Positions 36,145 to 43,798 of a stretch of 64,000 nt of DNA are shown piece after piece. Source of the stretch: Paenibacillus plantarum. Lineage in GTDB: Bacteria > Bacillota > Bacilli > Paenibacillales > NBRC-103111. The DNA is taken from NCBI RefSeq assembly GCF_013141695.1, contig NZ_WHNY01000067.1:521107-585106 (forward strand), given 5' to 3'. Within the stretch, counting starts at the first letter, position 1, and each line of letters begins with the position of its first letter. The translations under genes and the position numbers were made by a program. The notes under the pieces were generated by a model. It had not been told where the DNA came from and searched no databases. It saw only the letters and a list, made by a program, of their open reading frames with translations.

Positions 36145-36906
36145 CTAGTGTACCCCTGTATAGATGTGGATGGCATCTCTCAGAAACTCTGCCGTACCTG
36201 GTTGTTTCACATCATAATAGGCTTTGAAGCGTTCATCATCCACATACATCTGGGCAAGCCCGGCATGCGCTTCTTTACTGTACTCAGTCCAATAGGACAT
36301 GAGCCATTGTTTGTGCAAATCAGCCGCTTTTTGGGCAAGCTCACTTCCAGGGTCACCTAGCTTGAAAGCTTCAGCTAAGGTATCGGCTACTTCCTCCGCC
36401 AAGCGAGTCACTGCTTCGTGCTGCTCTTGCGTCATATTTTGTAGTTTTTGATTGCTCTTATTCACTTTGTCATCGCCATATTTCTCACGAATCTCTTTCC
36501 CATAGTTCTTCTCGTTATCATCAATTAGCTTTTGTTTGAAGCCTTCAAATTTCTCTTTATTCGACATGGTAAGTCTCCCTTCTTTGGAAGCAATGGTTTG
36601 TTCGACGTTGGCAATGAGAATATCCAATTGTCTTCGCTTGTCGAGAAGCTGCTCGCGATGGTCCATCAGTGCACGGGTTCCGTCATAAGTAGGGGACGAC
36701 ATAATGTCTTTAATTTGCTCCAGAGGAATGCCCAACTCCCGATAAAATAAAATCTGCTGTAATCGGTCCACCTCATTTTGCCCATAAATGCGATATCCGG
36801 ATGAGTTGATTCTTGCCGGCATAAGAAGTTCAATCTCATCATAATAGCGAAGTGTACGGGTGCTGATTCCAGCCAACTTTCCCAAGTGCTGTACCGTGTA
36901 TTCCAT
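36145..36906 (-). CDS. MerR-family regulator with TipAS drug-binding domain
   Basis: 253 residues. Winged-helix DNA-binding region 1-70 (VQHLGKLAGISTRTLRYYDEI), a dimerising coiled coil (about 75-115) and a C-terminal TipAS domain (about 130-250, ending AEFLRDAIHIYTG). TipAS proteins bind hydrophobic or thiopeptide-like compounds and then activate transcription of their own gene and others. The ATG follows AGGAGGTGA, six codons inside the longest frame. Its promoter has the long spacer required for MerR activation, so autoregulation is well supported. Confidence 0.93.
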   Translation of the reverse strand: MEYTVQHLGKLAGISTRTLRYYDEIELLMPARINSSGYRIYGQNEVDRLQQILFYRELGIPLEQIKDIMSSPTYDGTRALMDHREQLLDKRRQLDILIANVEQTIASKEGRLTMSNKEKFEGFKQKLIDDNEKNYGKEIREKYGDDKVNKSNQKLQNMTQEQHEAVTRLAEEVADTLAEAFKLGDPGSELAQKAADLHKQWLMSYWTEYSKEAHAGLAQMYVDDERFKAYYDVKQPGTAEFLRDAIHIYTGVH

Positions 36907-36928
36907 CTGCTCACCTCCTGACAACTTA

Positions 36929-36959
36929 ACTGTAAAGCTTTACGTAGCGTGAATGTCAA
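36929..36959 (-). promoter_or_regulatory. MerR-type promoter with 19-bp spacer and palindrome
   Basis: On the minus strand TTGACA (36954-36959), a 19-bp spacer and TACAGT (36929-36934). The spacer end holds the perfect palindrome GTAAAGCTTTAC. Suboptimal spacing plus dyad is the classic MerR activation architecture. Confidence 0.8.
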
Positions 36960-37060
36960 GTCCTTTTTCTACGGCATTACCTTCATGTCTTCGAGCAGTT
37001 AGAGGTTGCTGATGTTGATACATGGATGCGGAGATAATTGTTCTTCAATGGTTATTCCAG

Positions 37061-37918
37061 CTACCTGATTTGTTGTAACGAATCACCTAACCTCCACATT
37101 GTCCAGCAACGACCCGGAATGTCTGTTTGAAACCATTCAACATTTCCCTCATCTGCCATTGTCACGTAACAGGTACGGCCATCGTTACCGCCAAATGTTA
37201 GATTTGTACAATTTTTCGCATGCAAAGTGATCTCGAGCAATAATTCGCCCTCAGGTGATATTTTCGCAATGGTTCCCTTGCCATATCTTGTAACGTATAG
37301 ATTCCCCATAGAGTCACAGCGCATCCCGTCTAATCCGTAATCTGGAAAATGGTGCAGTAGCTGTTTGTTGCTTACGTCAGACGAATCATTTAAATCATAG
37401 GACCAAATATTTCGTTGCACCGTCTCGTTAACATATAACTTTTTGCCATCCGGACTTACTTCAATTCCATTCGTAGTACCCATATTGCTTTCTAGAAGTG
37501 TTACTTCTCCGGTTGCATCGATCCGCCACATATTGCCTGTACTTTCCCCCCAATTAGGATCACTAGCGAATATAACACCACGATCTGAAATAGCAATGTC
37601 ATTGGGCTGGTTCATTTTTGGTTCATGTGCATGAATAGAAAGCTTGCGAGTAGGCATATCTACACGGTAAATAATATGGTTTACATAATCTGCGATAAAC
37701 ATATCTCCCTGAAGATTAAACCGAATTCCGTTTCCGATACTGCCGTTAGGCAGCTCGATAAATACACTGCCATGACCTTCCGGCGTAATTAGACCAACGG
37801 TGTGGTTCCTCTCATAATTGACTGCATAAAGATTCCCCTGTCTATCGCATGCGGGTCCTTCAATCCCTTGGGTAAATCCAAAGGGTTTTGTGAACACTTG
37901 GCTTGAATAAATTCCCAT
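37061..37918 (-). CDS. SMP-30/gluconolactonase family lactonase
   Basis: 285 residues, six-bladed beta-propeller. Metal ligands appear as Glu20 in GIEGPACD, Asn in TTNGIEVSPDG and Asp in YGLDGMRCDS. The family hydrolyses sugar lactones to aldonic acids in the cytoplasm. The ATG after AAAGGTGAGG is preferred to a GTG four codons upstream. It is divergent from the SDR-creatininase operon and may act in the same sugar-acid route, opening the lactone that the SDR produces (inference). Confidence 0.85.
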   Translation of the reverse strand: MGIYSSQVFTKPFGFTQGIEGPACDRQGNLYAVNYERNHTVGLITPEGHGSVFIELPNGSIGNGIRFNLQGDMFIADYVNHIIYRVDMPTRKLSIHAHEPKMNQPNDIAISDRGVIFASDPNWGESTGNMWRIDATGEVTLLESNMGTTNGIEVSPDGKKLYVNETVQRNIWSYDLNDSSDVSNKQLLHHFPDYGLDGMRCDSMGNLYVTRYGKGTIAKISPEGELLLEITLHAKNCTNLTFGGNDGRTCYVTMADEGNVEWFQTDIPGRCWTMWRLGDSLQQIR

Positions 37919-38289
37919 ATTAATCCTCACCTTTTTTGTGTATTTATTGGGACATTAATTTAAGTCTTGCACAATGAAACCAATGTTTTATAAATTGAAT
38001 GTTAAATGAATCTGTTAAGTTTGTAAACCGTATATTTAAACCTGAAATAGCGCACGTTTACGACATGCTCTCCAGTCCGTTCTACTAAACTGTGTGAAAT
38101 TGTAGTGATCCGCGAGGGTGAATTATTAATCGTAGAGTTGTGGTATGTAGATTTTCACATGATTGAAACATTAAATGAAATAATAGTGCGCGGAAAATGC
38201 GGAAGTTCAAAGGAACTTCCGTTTCTTTGTCTTCTAACTCTGATGAGTAAATTCATAGACGGAAATAATATTCTTATATATAAAAAATA
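37919..38289. other. Divergent intergenic region
   Basis: About 370 bases with no convincing gene. It contains a perfect 8-bp hairpin described separately. A 62-codon frame at 38105-38293 lacks a ribosome binding site and runs through that hairpin, so it is not called. Confidence 0.5.
38200..38230 (+). terminator. Terminator-like hairpin without an upstream gene
   Basis: Perfect stem GGAAGTTC / GAACTTCC with AAAG loop, followed by GTTTCTTTGTC. No plus-strand gene lies upstream, so it may be a relic or end a small RNA. Confidence 0.5.
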
Positions 38290-38319
38290 TTGACATACTA
38301 TGAAGACAAGTTTTAATAT
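38290..38319 (+). promoter_or_regulatory. Promoter of the SDR-creatininase operon
   Basis: TTGACA, an 18-bp spacer and TAATAT, 45 bases before the SDR start. Confidence 0.65.
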
Positions 38320-38363
38320 TTAACTAACATAATTCTTCATACAAAAGGCAAGGGAGAGGTAGA

Positions 38364-39122
38364 ATGAGTAAATTACAGTTAGCTGATAAAGTCATTTGTA
38401 TTACAGGGGCACAAGGTACGGCTGGAAGGGCAGCGGTAAAGCTGTTTCTAGAAAAGGGTGCTAGCGTTGCAGCTTGTGATTTGAAGGAAGAAGAAAAACT
38501 AGGAGAAATGAAAACCTTTTCAGAGCTTTTTGGGAGTGAACGGTTTCTTTATATTCAGGCGGATGTCACAGATGAACAACAGGTAAATGAGGTATTCTCA
38601 GCAATGGAGGCTTATTTTGGACGTTTGGATGGACTATACCATAATGCATATGTCAATCACTATAAGCGAATTGCCGAGCAATCGCTGGCAAGCTGGAATG
38701 CTACTATTAACGGAACCCTGACATCTACGTTTCTTACATGTAAGTATGCAGCGGAGTTAATGGTTAAATCCAGCGGGGGATCGATCGTGAACAATTCGTC
38801 CATTCTCGGCTCCAAACCATTAGGAGGCAATGCGAGTTATGGTGCGGCTAAAGCAGGCTTGGAGCAATTTACGAAAGTAATGGCTGTGGAATACGCAGAT
38901 CAAGGCATTCGTGCTAATTCCATTGTTCCAGGTGATTTTAGAACTGAAATAGATTGGCAGACGGGGACTGAAGAATTTAAAGAAAGTATGCGGAAAACCA
39001 GTTTGATTGGAAGGAGTGGCAAACCAAATGAAATTAATGAGGTTGCTGCTTTTTTGCTTTCCGATGCGGCTTCTTATATAACGGGGTCCACTTATCCAGT
39101 GACGGGAGGATTATGGCTGTGA
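38364..39122 (+). CDS. SDR-family NAD(P)-dependent oxidoreductase
   Basis: 252 residues. Cofactor motif TGAQGTAG near residues 14-21, catalytic Ser in VNNSSILGS, Tyr159 and Lys163 (YGAAK), and the C-terminal DAASYITGSTYPVTGG of classical SDRs. It probably oxidises a secondary alcohol of a sugar or polyol. The ATG follows a GGGAGAGG site. It is the first gene of an operon and its stop overlaps the creatininase-family gene by 10 bases. Confidence 0.92.
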   Translation: MSKLQLADKVICITGAQGTAGRAAVKLFLEKGASVAACDLKEEEKLGEMKTFSELFGSERFLYIQADVTDEQQVNEVFSAMEAYFGRLDGLYHNAYVNHYKRIAEQSLASWNATINGTLTSTFLTCKYAAELMVKSSGGSIVNNSSILGSKPLGGNASYGAAKAGLEQFTKVMAVEYADQGIRANSIVPGDFRTEIDWQTGTEEFKESMRKTSLIGRSGKPNEINEVAAFLLSDAASYITGSTYPVTGGLWL

Positions 39123-39895
39123 ATAATGTGTATATGCAAGAATGGACACGAGAAGAGATTAATCAAAAAGCGAAAGCAGGGTATGCGATTGTCATTCCTT
39201 TAGCGGCAACAGAGCAGCATGGGCCTCATTTACCTGTTTATACCGATACTTTGATTTGCGAGTATATAGCAACTGAATCTGTACGTCGTGCTTCAAATCA
39301 GGTTCAGATATTAATGACTCCCGTGCTTTCCATTGGCTGTTCTCAGCATCACTTGGCTTTTGGCGGTACGCTTTCTTATAAGTCATCGACTTACTTGCAG
39401 ATCCTACGTGACATTGGCGAGAGTCTGATAACGGACGGTTTTAGGAAAATTATTTTTATTAATGCGCATGGCGGCAATGATCCCATCATGATGCAAACGG
39501 CCAATGATTTGGCTGTTCAATATCCCATATGGACTGCTGCAGCATCTTATTGGAGTGTAGCGGGTCAAGCTTTAACAGATTTAAATGCTGCCGAAATGGG
39601 CATGGTTCCAGGTCACGCCGGGGGCTTTGAGACAGCTGTTATTATGGCATTAAGACCAGATTTGGTGAAGACGGAATTATTAGGCTCTCAGCACAAGTCG
39701 AGAGAATGGATTAACTCCGGACCACGCGGTTCTTTCATCGGCAAGCATAGTGAATTGACGGGATTCGATGGCTATACGGATGCGCCACATCTAGCCACAG
39801 CTTTAAAAGGACAGCAATATCTGGATGCTATTGTGGTTAAGGTAGCCGATTGGCTGATTCAAACTGTGAGGTCCATGGAAGCAGGAGGGGAATGA
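39113..39895 (+). CDS. Creatininase-family amidohydrolase/hydrolase
   Basis: 260 residues. Creatininase-fold metal ligands Glu34, His36 and Asp45 (ATEQHGPHLPVYTD), then INAHGGND near residue 116 and a downstream Glu in GHAGGFET. Members hydrolyse cyclic amides, formamides or, in some inositol pathways, C-C bonds of keto-inositols. GGGAGGA lies two bases before this ATG; GTG at 39119 has better spacing and may be the real start. Located between an SDR and an unknown protein in one operon. Confidence 0.88.
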   Translation: MAVNNVYMQEWTREEINQKAKAGYAIVIPLAATEQHGPHLPVYTDTLICEYIATESVRRASNQVQILMTPVLSIGCSQHHLAFGGTLSYKSSTYLQILRDIGESLITDGFRKIIFINAHGGNDPIMMQTANDLAVQYPIWTAAASYWSVAGQALTDLNAAEMGMVPGHAGGFETAVIMALRPDLVKTELLGSQHKSREWINSGPRGSFIGKHSELTGFDGYTDAPHLATALKGQQYLDAIVVKVADWLIQTVRSMEAGGE

Positions 39896-39896
39896 A

Positions 39897-41009
39897 TTGT
39901 CCGTAATGAATAACACACCAAAAGGAAATGCTAATCGGGTTGCTGTGATTGTGACCGAGTATCGTTTTAATTCCCACGCTGATGTTATCCTGGGGAGATT
40001 ATTAGGTGACTTTGATTATTCGCCTACTATTGAAGTTGTATCTATTTACACAGATCAAGTACCGCATAACGATATGAGCAGGGCTGAAGCCAAACGCTGT
40101 GGAGTGCCTATCTATTCAACTATAGAAGAAACGATTGAGCTTCCTTTTGCCGAAGGTGGATTAGATGGTGTTATCATCATTGCTGAGCATGGCGATTACC
40201 CCAGAGATGAGAAGGGGCGCATCCACTATCCGCGACGTCAAATGCTGGAGGAAGTGCTGAAATCACTGGATAAGCTTCAGATTAGGGTTCCCGTATTCTC
40301 GGATAAGCACTTCTCTTACAATATAGAAGATACTTTGTGGATATATCAACAAGTGAAAAAACGCAACCTTCCCTTTATGGCAGGATCTTCAATCCCGCAC
40401 ACGCCCTATGTTCCACCTATTGCAGATGAGCAATTGATAACAGCAGAGGAATGGTTAGTAGCAAGCTACTCTAATTTGGTAGAGGCATACGGTTATCATG
40501 CTTTAGAAGTCTTGCAGTCAGTGGCGGAGCGTCGGGCAGGAGGGGAAACAGGGATTAAATCAATCCAAACCTTAGAGGGAGCTGAGGTCTGGGAGGCCAT
40601 GGAGCAAGGGGTATGGCCGGAGGATATGCTGTTGAGCTGTTTAGCGCTGAATTCTTCCAAGAAGATCATTCATCCATCTGAATCGAATGAGCCTACCTAT
40701 CTTATAGTTATTGAATATTTGGATGGAACAAAGGGCTATGTATTTCAACAAGAAAATCTGGAGAGCTATTGGAGTTTTTCTCTGCGCAATCAACAAGGGA
40801 TTTTTGCGGCGAAATGTGAAAGTGATGATGATCGACCCTTTAAGCATTTCGAAACACTCACTCAGATGATCGAGCAGTTTATTATTACTGGAAAAGAACA
40901 GTTTCCGATTGAACGTGTTTTCATGTCATCCGGGATGATTAATTATGCGATAGAATCCTTGTATCAGCATAAGAAGTTGGAGACACTGGAGCTTCAGATT
41001 GACTATTGA
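39897..41009 (+). CDS. Conserved-looking protein of unknown function in the SDR-creatininase operon
   Basis: 370 residues. TTG start six bases after AGGAGGGG, one base beyond the upstream stop. The N-terminal half has alternating strands and helices like a nucleotide-binding fold: RVAVIVTEYRFNSHADVILG, VEVVSIYTDQVPHNDMS, GVIIIAEHGDYP and VPVFSDKHFSY. Motifs rich in His, Asp and Lys recall proteins often found near Gfo/Idh-type genes, but no GxGxxG is present. The C-terminal 150 residues are beta-rich. I do not assign a function. The tight operon links it to the SDR and creatininase-like enzymes. Confidence 0.75.
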   Translation: MSVMNNTPKGNANRVAVIVTEYRFNSHADVILGRLLGDFDYSPTIEVVSIYTDQVPHNDMSRAEAKRCGVPIYSTIEETIELPFAEGGLDGVIIIAEHGDYPRDEKGRIHYPRRQMLEEVLKSLDKLQIRVPVFSDKHFSYNIEDTLWIYQQVKKRNLPFMAGSSIPHTPYVPPIADEQLITAEEWLVASYSNLVEAYGYHALEVLQSVAERRAGGETGIKSIQTLEGAEVWEAMEQGVWPEDMLLSCLALNSSKKIIHPSESNEPTYLIVIEYLDGTKGYVFQQENLESYWSFSLRNQQGIFAAKCESDDDRPFKHFETLTQMIEQFIITGKEQFPIERVFMSSGMINYAIESLYQHKKLETLELQIDY

Positions 41010-41079
41010 TTATCATGGAGGGTTTACACAGCTTTCTATTTGTAGAACAAGTTTGGGTCGGATATGCGTTAGTTATTCC

Positions 41080-41133
41080 TCGACATTTCCGAGAAGATTG
41101 TGTATTATGAATTCACATACATGAAATGAATTC
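41080..41133 (+). promoter_or_regulatory. IclR-gene promoter and inverted repeat
   Basis: TCGACA, a 17-bp spacer and TATTAT (41103-41108), followed directly by GAATTCA, 11 bases, TGAATTC (41109-41133) across the predicted start site: a candidate operator for autoregulation. Confidence 0.55.
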
Positions 41134-41152
41134 TTAATATGGAGGCGAGATT

Positions 41153-41917
41153 ATGGAACAACCAACAGTAAAAGTAAAATCTGCAGATAGAGTATTAGAC
41201 ATATTAGAGCTTTTTATTGGGAAAATTGGTTCATATAGTTTGACGGATATATCCAAATTGCTTAGTATGCCTCCCAGCAGCACACACCAGATTTTACAAA
41301 ACATGCTGGCAAGGGGTTATCTGGAGATGGATGAAACAGGAAAGCAGTTTCGTCTAGGCTATAAATTGTTTGAGATTCGTACAGAATATACGAAGAACAC
41401 AGACATGAAAAGAGAGTTTTATCGAGTCGCGGATTCCCTTTCCTCCGACCTGAATGAGATGGTGCTATTAGCTATACGTAGTGCAGATAAAGTGCTTTAT
41501 ATAGCGGAGAAGCAATCTTCGCAAGCATTGCGCATTACGGGTAATTTAGGCGCTGTGTTACCACTTTATGTTTCGGCATCAGGCAAGATATTTCTTGCGC
41601 AATTAACTGACGAGGAAATTGATGAGATATATCCTAATGAAGAACTGGAAATGTTAACGAAAAACACCATCCCCACTAAAACTATACTGAAGCAGCAACT
41701 GCAGCATGTTCGATTGGAGAATATCGCTTATAACCTGGGAGAATCTGTAGATGAGCTCCGTTGCATTGCCGGAGCTATCTGTAATGTAGAGGGGAAGGCT
41801 GTTGCATCTCTAAGTATAACAATACCACTTATGCGTGTGACAGATGAGAAATGGAGTAAAATGTTAGATGGGATTAAAAGATCATGTGAAGAAATTAGCA
41901 AAAGAGTTTTTTGTTAG
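41153..41917 (+). CDS. IclR-family transcriptional regulator
   Basis: 254 residues. N-terminal winged helix (YSLTDISKLLSMPPSSTHQILQNM) and a C-terminal GAF-like effector domain (about 85-250) with the family feature LYVSASGKIFLAQL. The ATG follows ATGGAGGCGA. It sits right after the SDR-creatininase operon and before the FAH gene and the second ABC importer, so it is the likely local repressor or activator of these sugar-acid genes. Confidence 0.93.
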   Translation: MEQPTVKVKSADRVLDILELFIGKIGSYSLTDISKLLSMPPSSTHQILQNMLARGYLEMDETGKQFRLGYKLFEIRTEYTKNTDMKREFYRVADSLSSDLNEMVLLAIRSADKVLYIAEKQSSQALRITGNLGAVLPLYVSASGKIFLAQLTDEEIDEIYPNEELEMLTKNTIPTKTILKQQLQHVRLENIAYNLGESVDELRCIAGAICNVEGKAVASLSITIPLMRVTDEKWSKMLDGIKRSCEEISKRVFC

Positions 41918-42237
41918 AAATTTTCTGAAATATTCACGTTAACATACTAAAAGTTTAGAATAAAAAATGGACGTCTCTTAGTTTGAATTAATAATAAAAC
42001 TAACTATAACTAAGAGGTGTCCACTTTCTTGACAGAAGAGCATTCGAATAATCAAAGTCACCTAATAATCTCCTTCCTTCTTTCTTCTTCCATGGACCAA
42101 ACCTGGTCTTAATACCATAATAATAACTGTCTCAAAGCCGCCGCCGCGTACAGAAGGTTGGGATTCTAATTATGTATGTGATTGCGATTAAGGTGAAATT
42201 TTAAGCATCCTAAATATGAAATAGGTAGGTGATTCGC
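41918..42237. other. Intergenic region with an imperfect inverted repeat
   Basis: No convincing gene. A 26-codon TTG frame (42030-42110) follows the repeat but is unrecognised. The rest shows no clear signal other than the tatA ribosome binding site. Confidence 0.45.
41968..42023. repeat. Inverted repeat with 16-bp arms, possible IS/MITE remnant or terminator
   Basis: TGGACGTCTCTTAGTT and AACTAAGAGGTGTCCA face each other across 24 bases; two mismatches. The arms look like transposon ends (TGGACacCTCTTAGTT), but as RNA the structure could also terminate the iclR-type transcript since CTTTCTT follows. Confidence 0.5.
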
Positions 42238-42429
42238 ATGTTATCAGGTATTGGGATACCAGGTCTCATAATGATCGTTACTGTTGCGCTACTATTATTT
42301 GGACCAACGAAGCTTCCACAACTAGGTCGTGCTTTCGGGACAACAATTAAGGAGTTCAGACAAGGAACGAAGGGTTTATTGGAAGAAGATCAGGCGGAAG
42401 AGTGGAAGGAAAAGCCGAAGAATTTGTAA
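42238..42429 (+). CDS. tatA: Twin-arginine translocase subunit TatA/TatE
   Basis: 63 residues: short N-terminus, one membrane helix (about 7-21), the hinge FGPTKLPQLGRA, then an amphipathic helix (TTIKEFRQGTKGLL) and a charged tail. It oligomerises to form the Tat export pore. The ATG follows TAGGTAGGTGAT; a GTG three codons upstream overlaps this site. No tatC is nearby. A gene 11 kb downstream encodes a likely Tat substrate (53084-54973), so a dedicated role is possible but not shown. Confidence 0.92.
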   Translation: MLSGIGIPGLIMIVTVALLLFGPTKLPQLGRAFGTTIKEFRQGTKGLLEEDQAEEWKEKPKNL

Positions 42430-42595
42430 ATTCCGGTATCCGGCATCTTGAGTTATTTTACAATCGGACAAGATCGGATGAATCCAAATTCAGGATGGGA
42501 TCACCTTTGTATGTCGATGGCGGTGATGTACTCGGGAAGAATGCGTAAATAAAGCCTGCTTTTATTCGTAAACATAACATAGAGGAGGTGTACCT

Positions 42596-43504
42596 GTGAA
42601 ACTAGTAACCATCGATCATTCTGGTGTATTTCACCTTGGTGTGAAGCTTGAGCAATTTGTATTTGATCTCACAGAGGCTTTGAAAGCGTTTCCTGAGGAA
42701 GGGCTTCCAACAGACATCATGTCCGTTATTGGTAAATCCGAAGCGGTACTTTCTCAAATTGAGCGTTATATCGCGAGAGTTATGGGAGGGGCATCAGAGG
42801 GAAATACGTTCCTATTGGACGAATTCCAAGTTAAATATGGTCCCTGTGTCACACATCCAGGCAAGATTATTTGCGTTGGTCTAAACTATCGCAAGCACGC
42901 TGAAGAGACGAACGCGACGATTCCACAGTATCCGATTCTTTTTAACAAGTTCAATAATACGATTACTGCACATAGCGATGAGATCCCGCTTCCGAATCGT
43001 GTTACGAGTCAAGTTGATTATGAAGCTGAGCTTGTGATTGTCATTGGGAAGCAGGCCAAGTATGTGTCCAAAGAGCAAGCGCTGAGCCATGTGTTTGGTT
43101 ATTGCAATGTGAATGATTTATCGGCGCGCGATCTACAGATCCGGACGCAACAATGGCTGTTAGGGAAGTCCTGCGATAAATTTTCTCCGATTGGTCCTTA
43201 TTTGGTTACTGCAGAAGAAGTTGGCGATCCCAATCAGTTGACAATTTCATGCACAGTGAATGGGGAAACGAGACAAAGCTCGCATACCTCGGATATGATT
43301 TTCCACTGCGATGAAATCGTTAGCTATATTTCGCAACATATGACACTGTCTCCAGGGGATATCATTTTGACGGGAACACCAGAAGGTGTAGTCCTCGGTA
43401 AACCGGTAGATCAACGTGTGTATTTGAAGCATGGTGATGTCGTAACGATTGCGATTGAGAAACTTGGTGCACTAACGAATCGGATGGTGGATGAGCAAAT
43501 ATAG
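42596..43504 (+). CDS. Fumarylacetoacetate hydrolase family protein
   Basis: 302 residues. FAH domain from about residue 85 (ICVGLNYRKHAEET). Metal ligands in DYEAELVIVIG (two Glu) and the downstream VNDLSARDLQ (Asp), then GDIILTGTPEGV. Members hydrolyse or hydrate acylpyruvates and 2-keto-3-deoxy sugar acids. The GTG start lies four bases after GAGGAGGTGT. It fits as a late step of sugar-acid catabolism beside the lactonase, SDR and IclR genes. Confidence 0.92.
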   Translation: MKLVTIDHSGVFHLGVKLEQFVFDLTEALKAFPEEGLPTDIMSVIGKSEAVLSQIERYIARVMGGASEGNTFLLDEFQVKYGPCVTHPGKIICVGLNYRKHAEETNATIPQYPILFNKFNNTITAHSDEIPLPNRVTSQVDYEAELVIVIGKQAKYVSKEQALSHVFGYCNVNDLSARDLQIRTQQWLLGKSCDKFSPIGPYLVTAEEVGDPNQLTISCTVNGETRQSSHTSDMIFHCDEIVSYISQHMTLSPGDIILTGTPEGVVLGKPVDQRVYLKHGDVVTIAIEKLGALTNRMVDEQI

Positions 43505-43592
43505 GTGCTAATGAATACATATTTCCACCGTGAAAATTGACTATAGATATTTCAGTATTAAGAATAATGATATAAAATGACTGCTTTCTTCT

Positions 43593-43618
43593 AATAGATT
43601 AAGCGGTCTATTGTGTTT
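43593..43618 (+). terminator. Weak terminator after the FAH gene
   Basis: Short stem AATAGA / TCTATT followed by GTGTTTT. Confidence 0.4.
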
Positions 43619-43677
43619 TAAATAACAAACGATATTTTTCATAAATGAAAATAATATTCACATACAAGAAAAAAAGA

Positions 43678-43706
43678 TTGACAGTGCACTTAGCCTATTT
43701 TACAAT
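43678..43706 (+). promoter_or_regulatory. Promoter of the second sugar ABC operon
   Basis: TTGACA, a 17-bp spacer and TACAAT: near-consensus sigma-A promoter about 95 bases before the binding-protein gene, leaving a leader long enough for regulation. Confidence 0.8.
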
Positions 43707-43798
43707 TAGCTTAGAGATTGGGGGATAAGAATTTACATAGCTCAATCGCAATAGCTCAAATGAGCTGAACATAAAATAGGTTACAGGAGGGATTTAGT

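Noticed and set aside
38105..38293. 62-codon plus-strand frame
   Set aside because: No ribosome binding site, passes through a perfect hairpin, and ends inside the downstream promoter.
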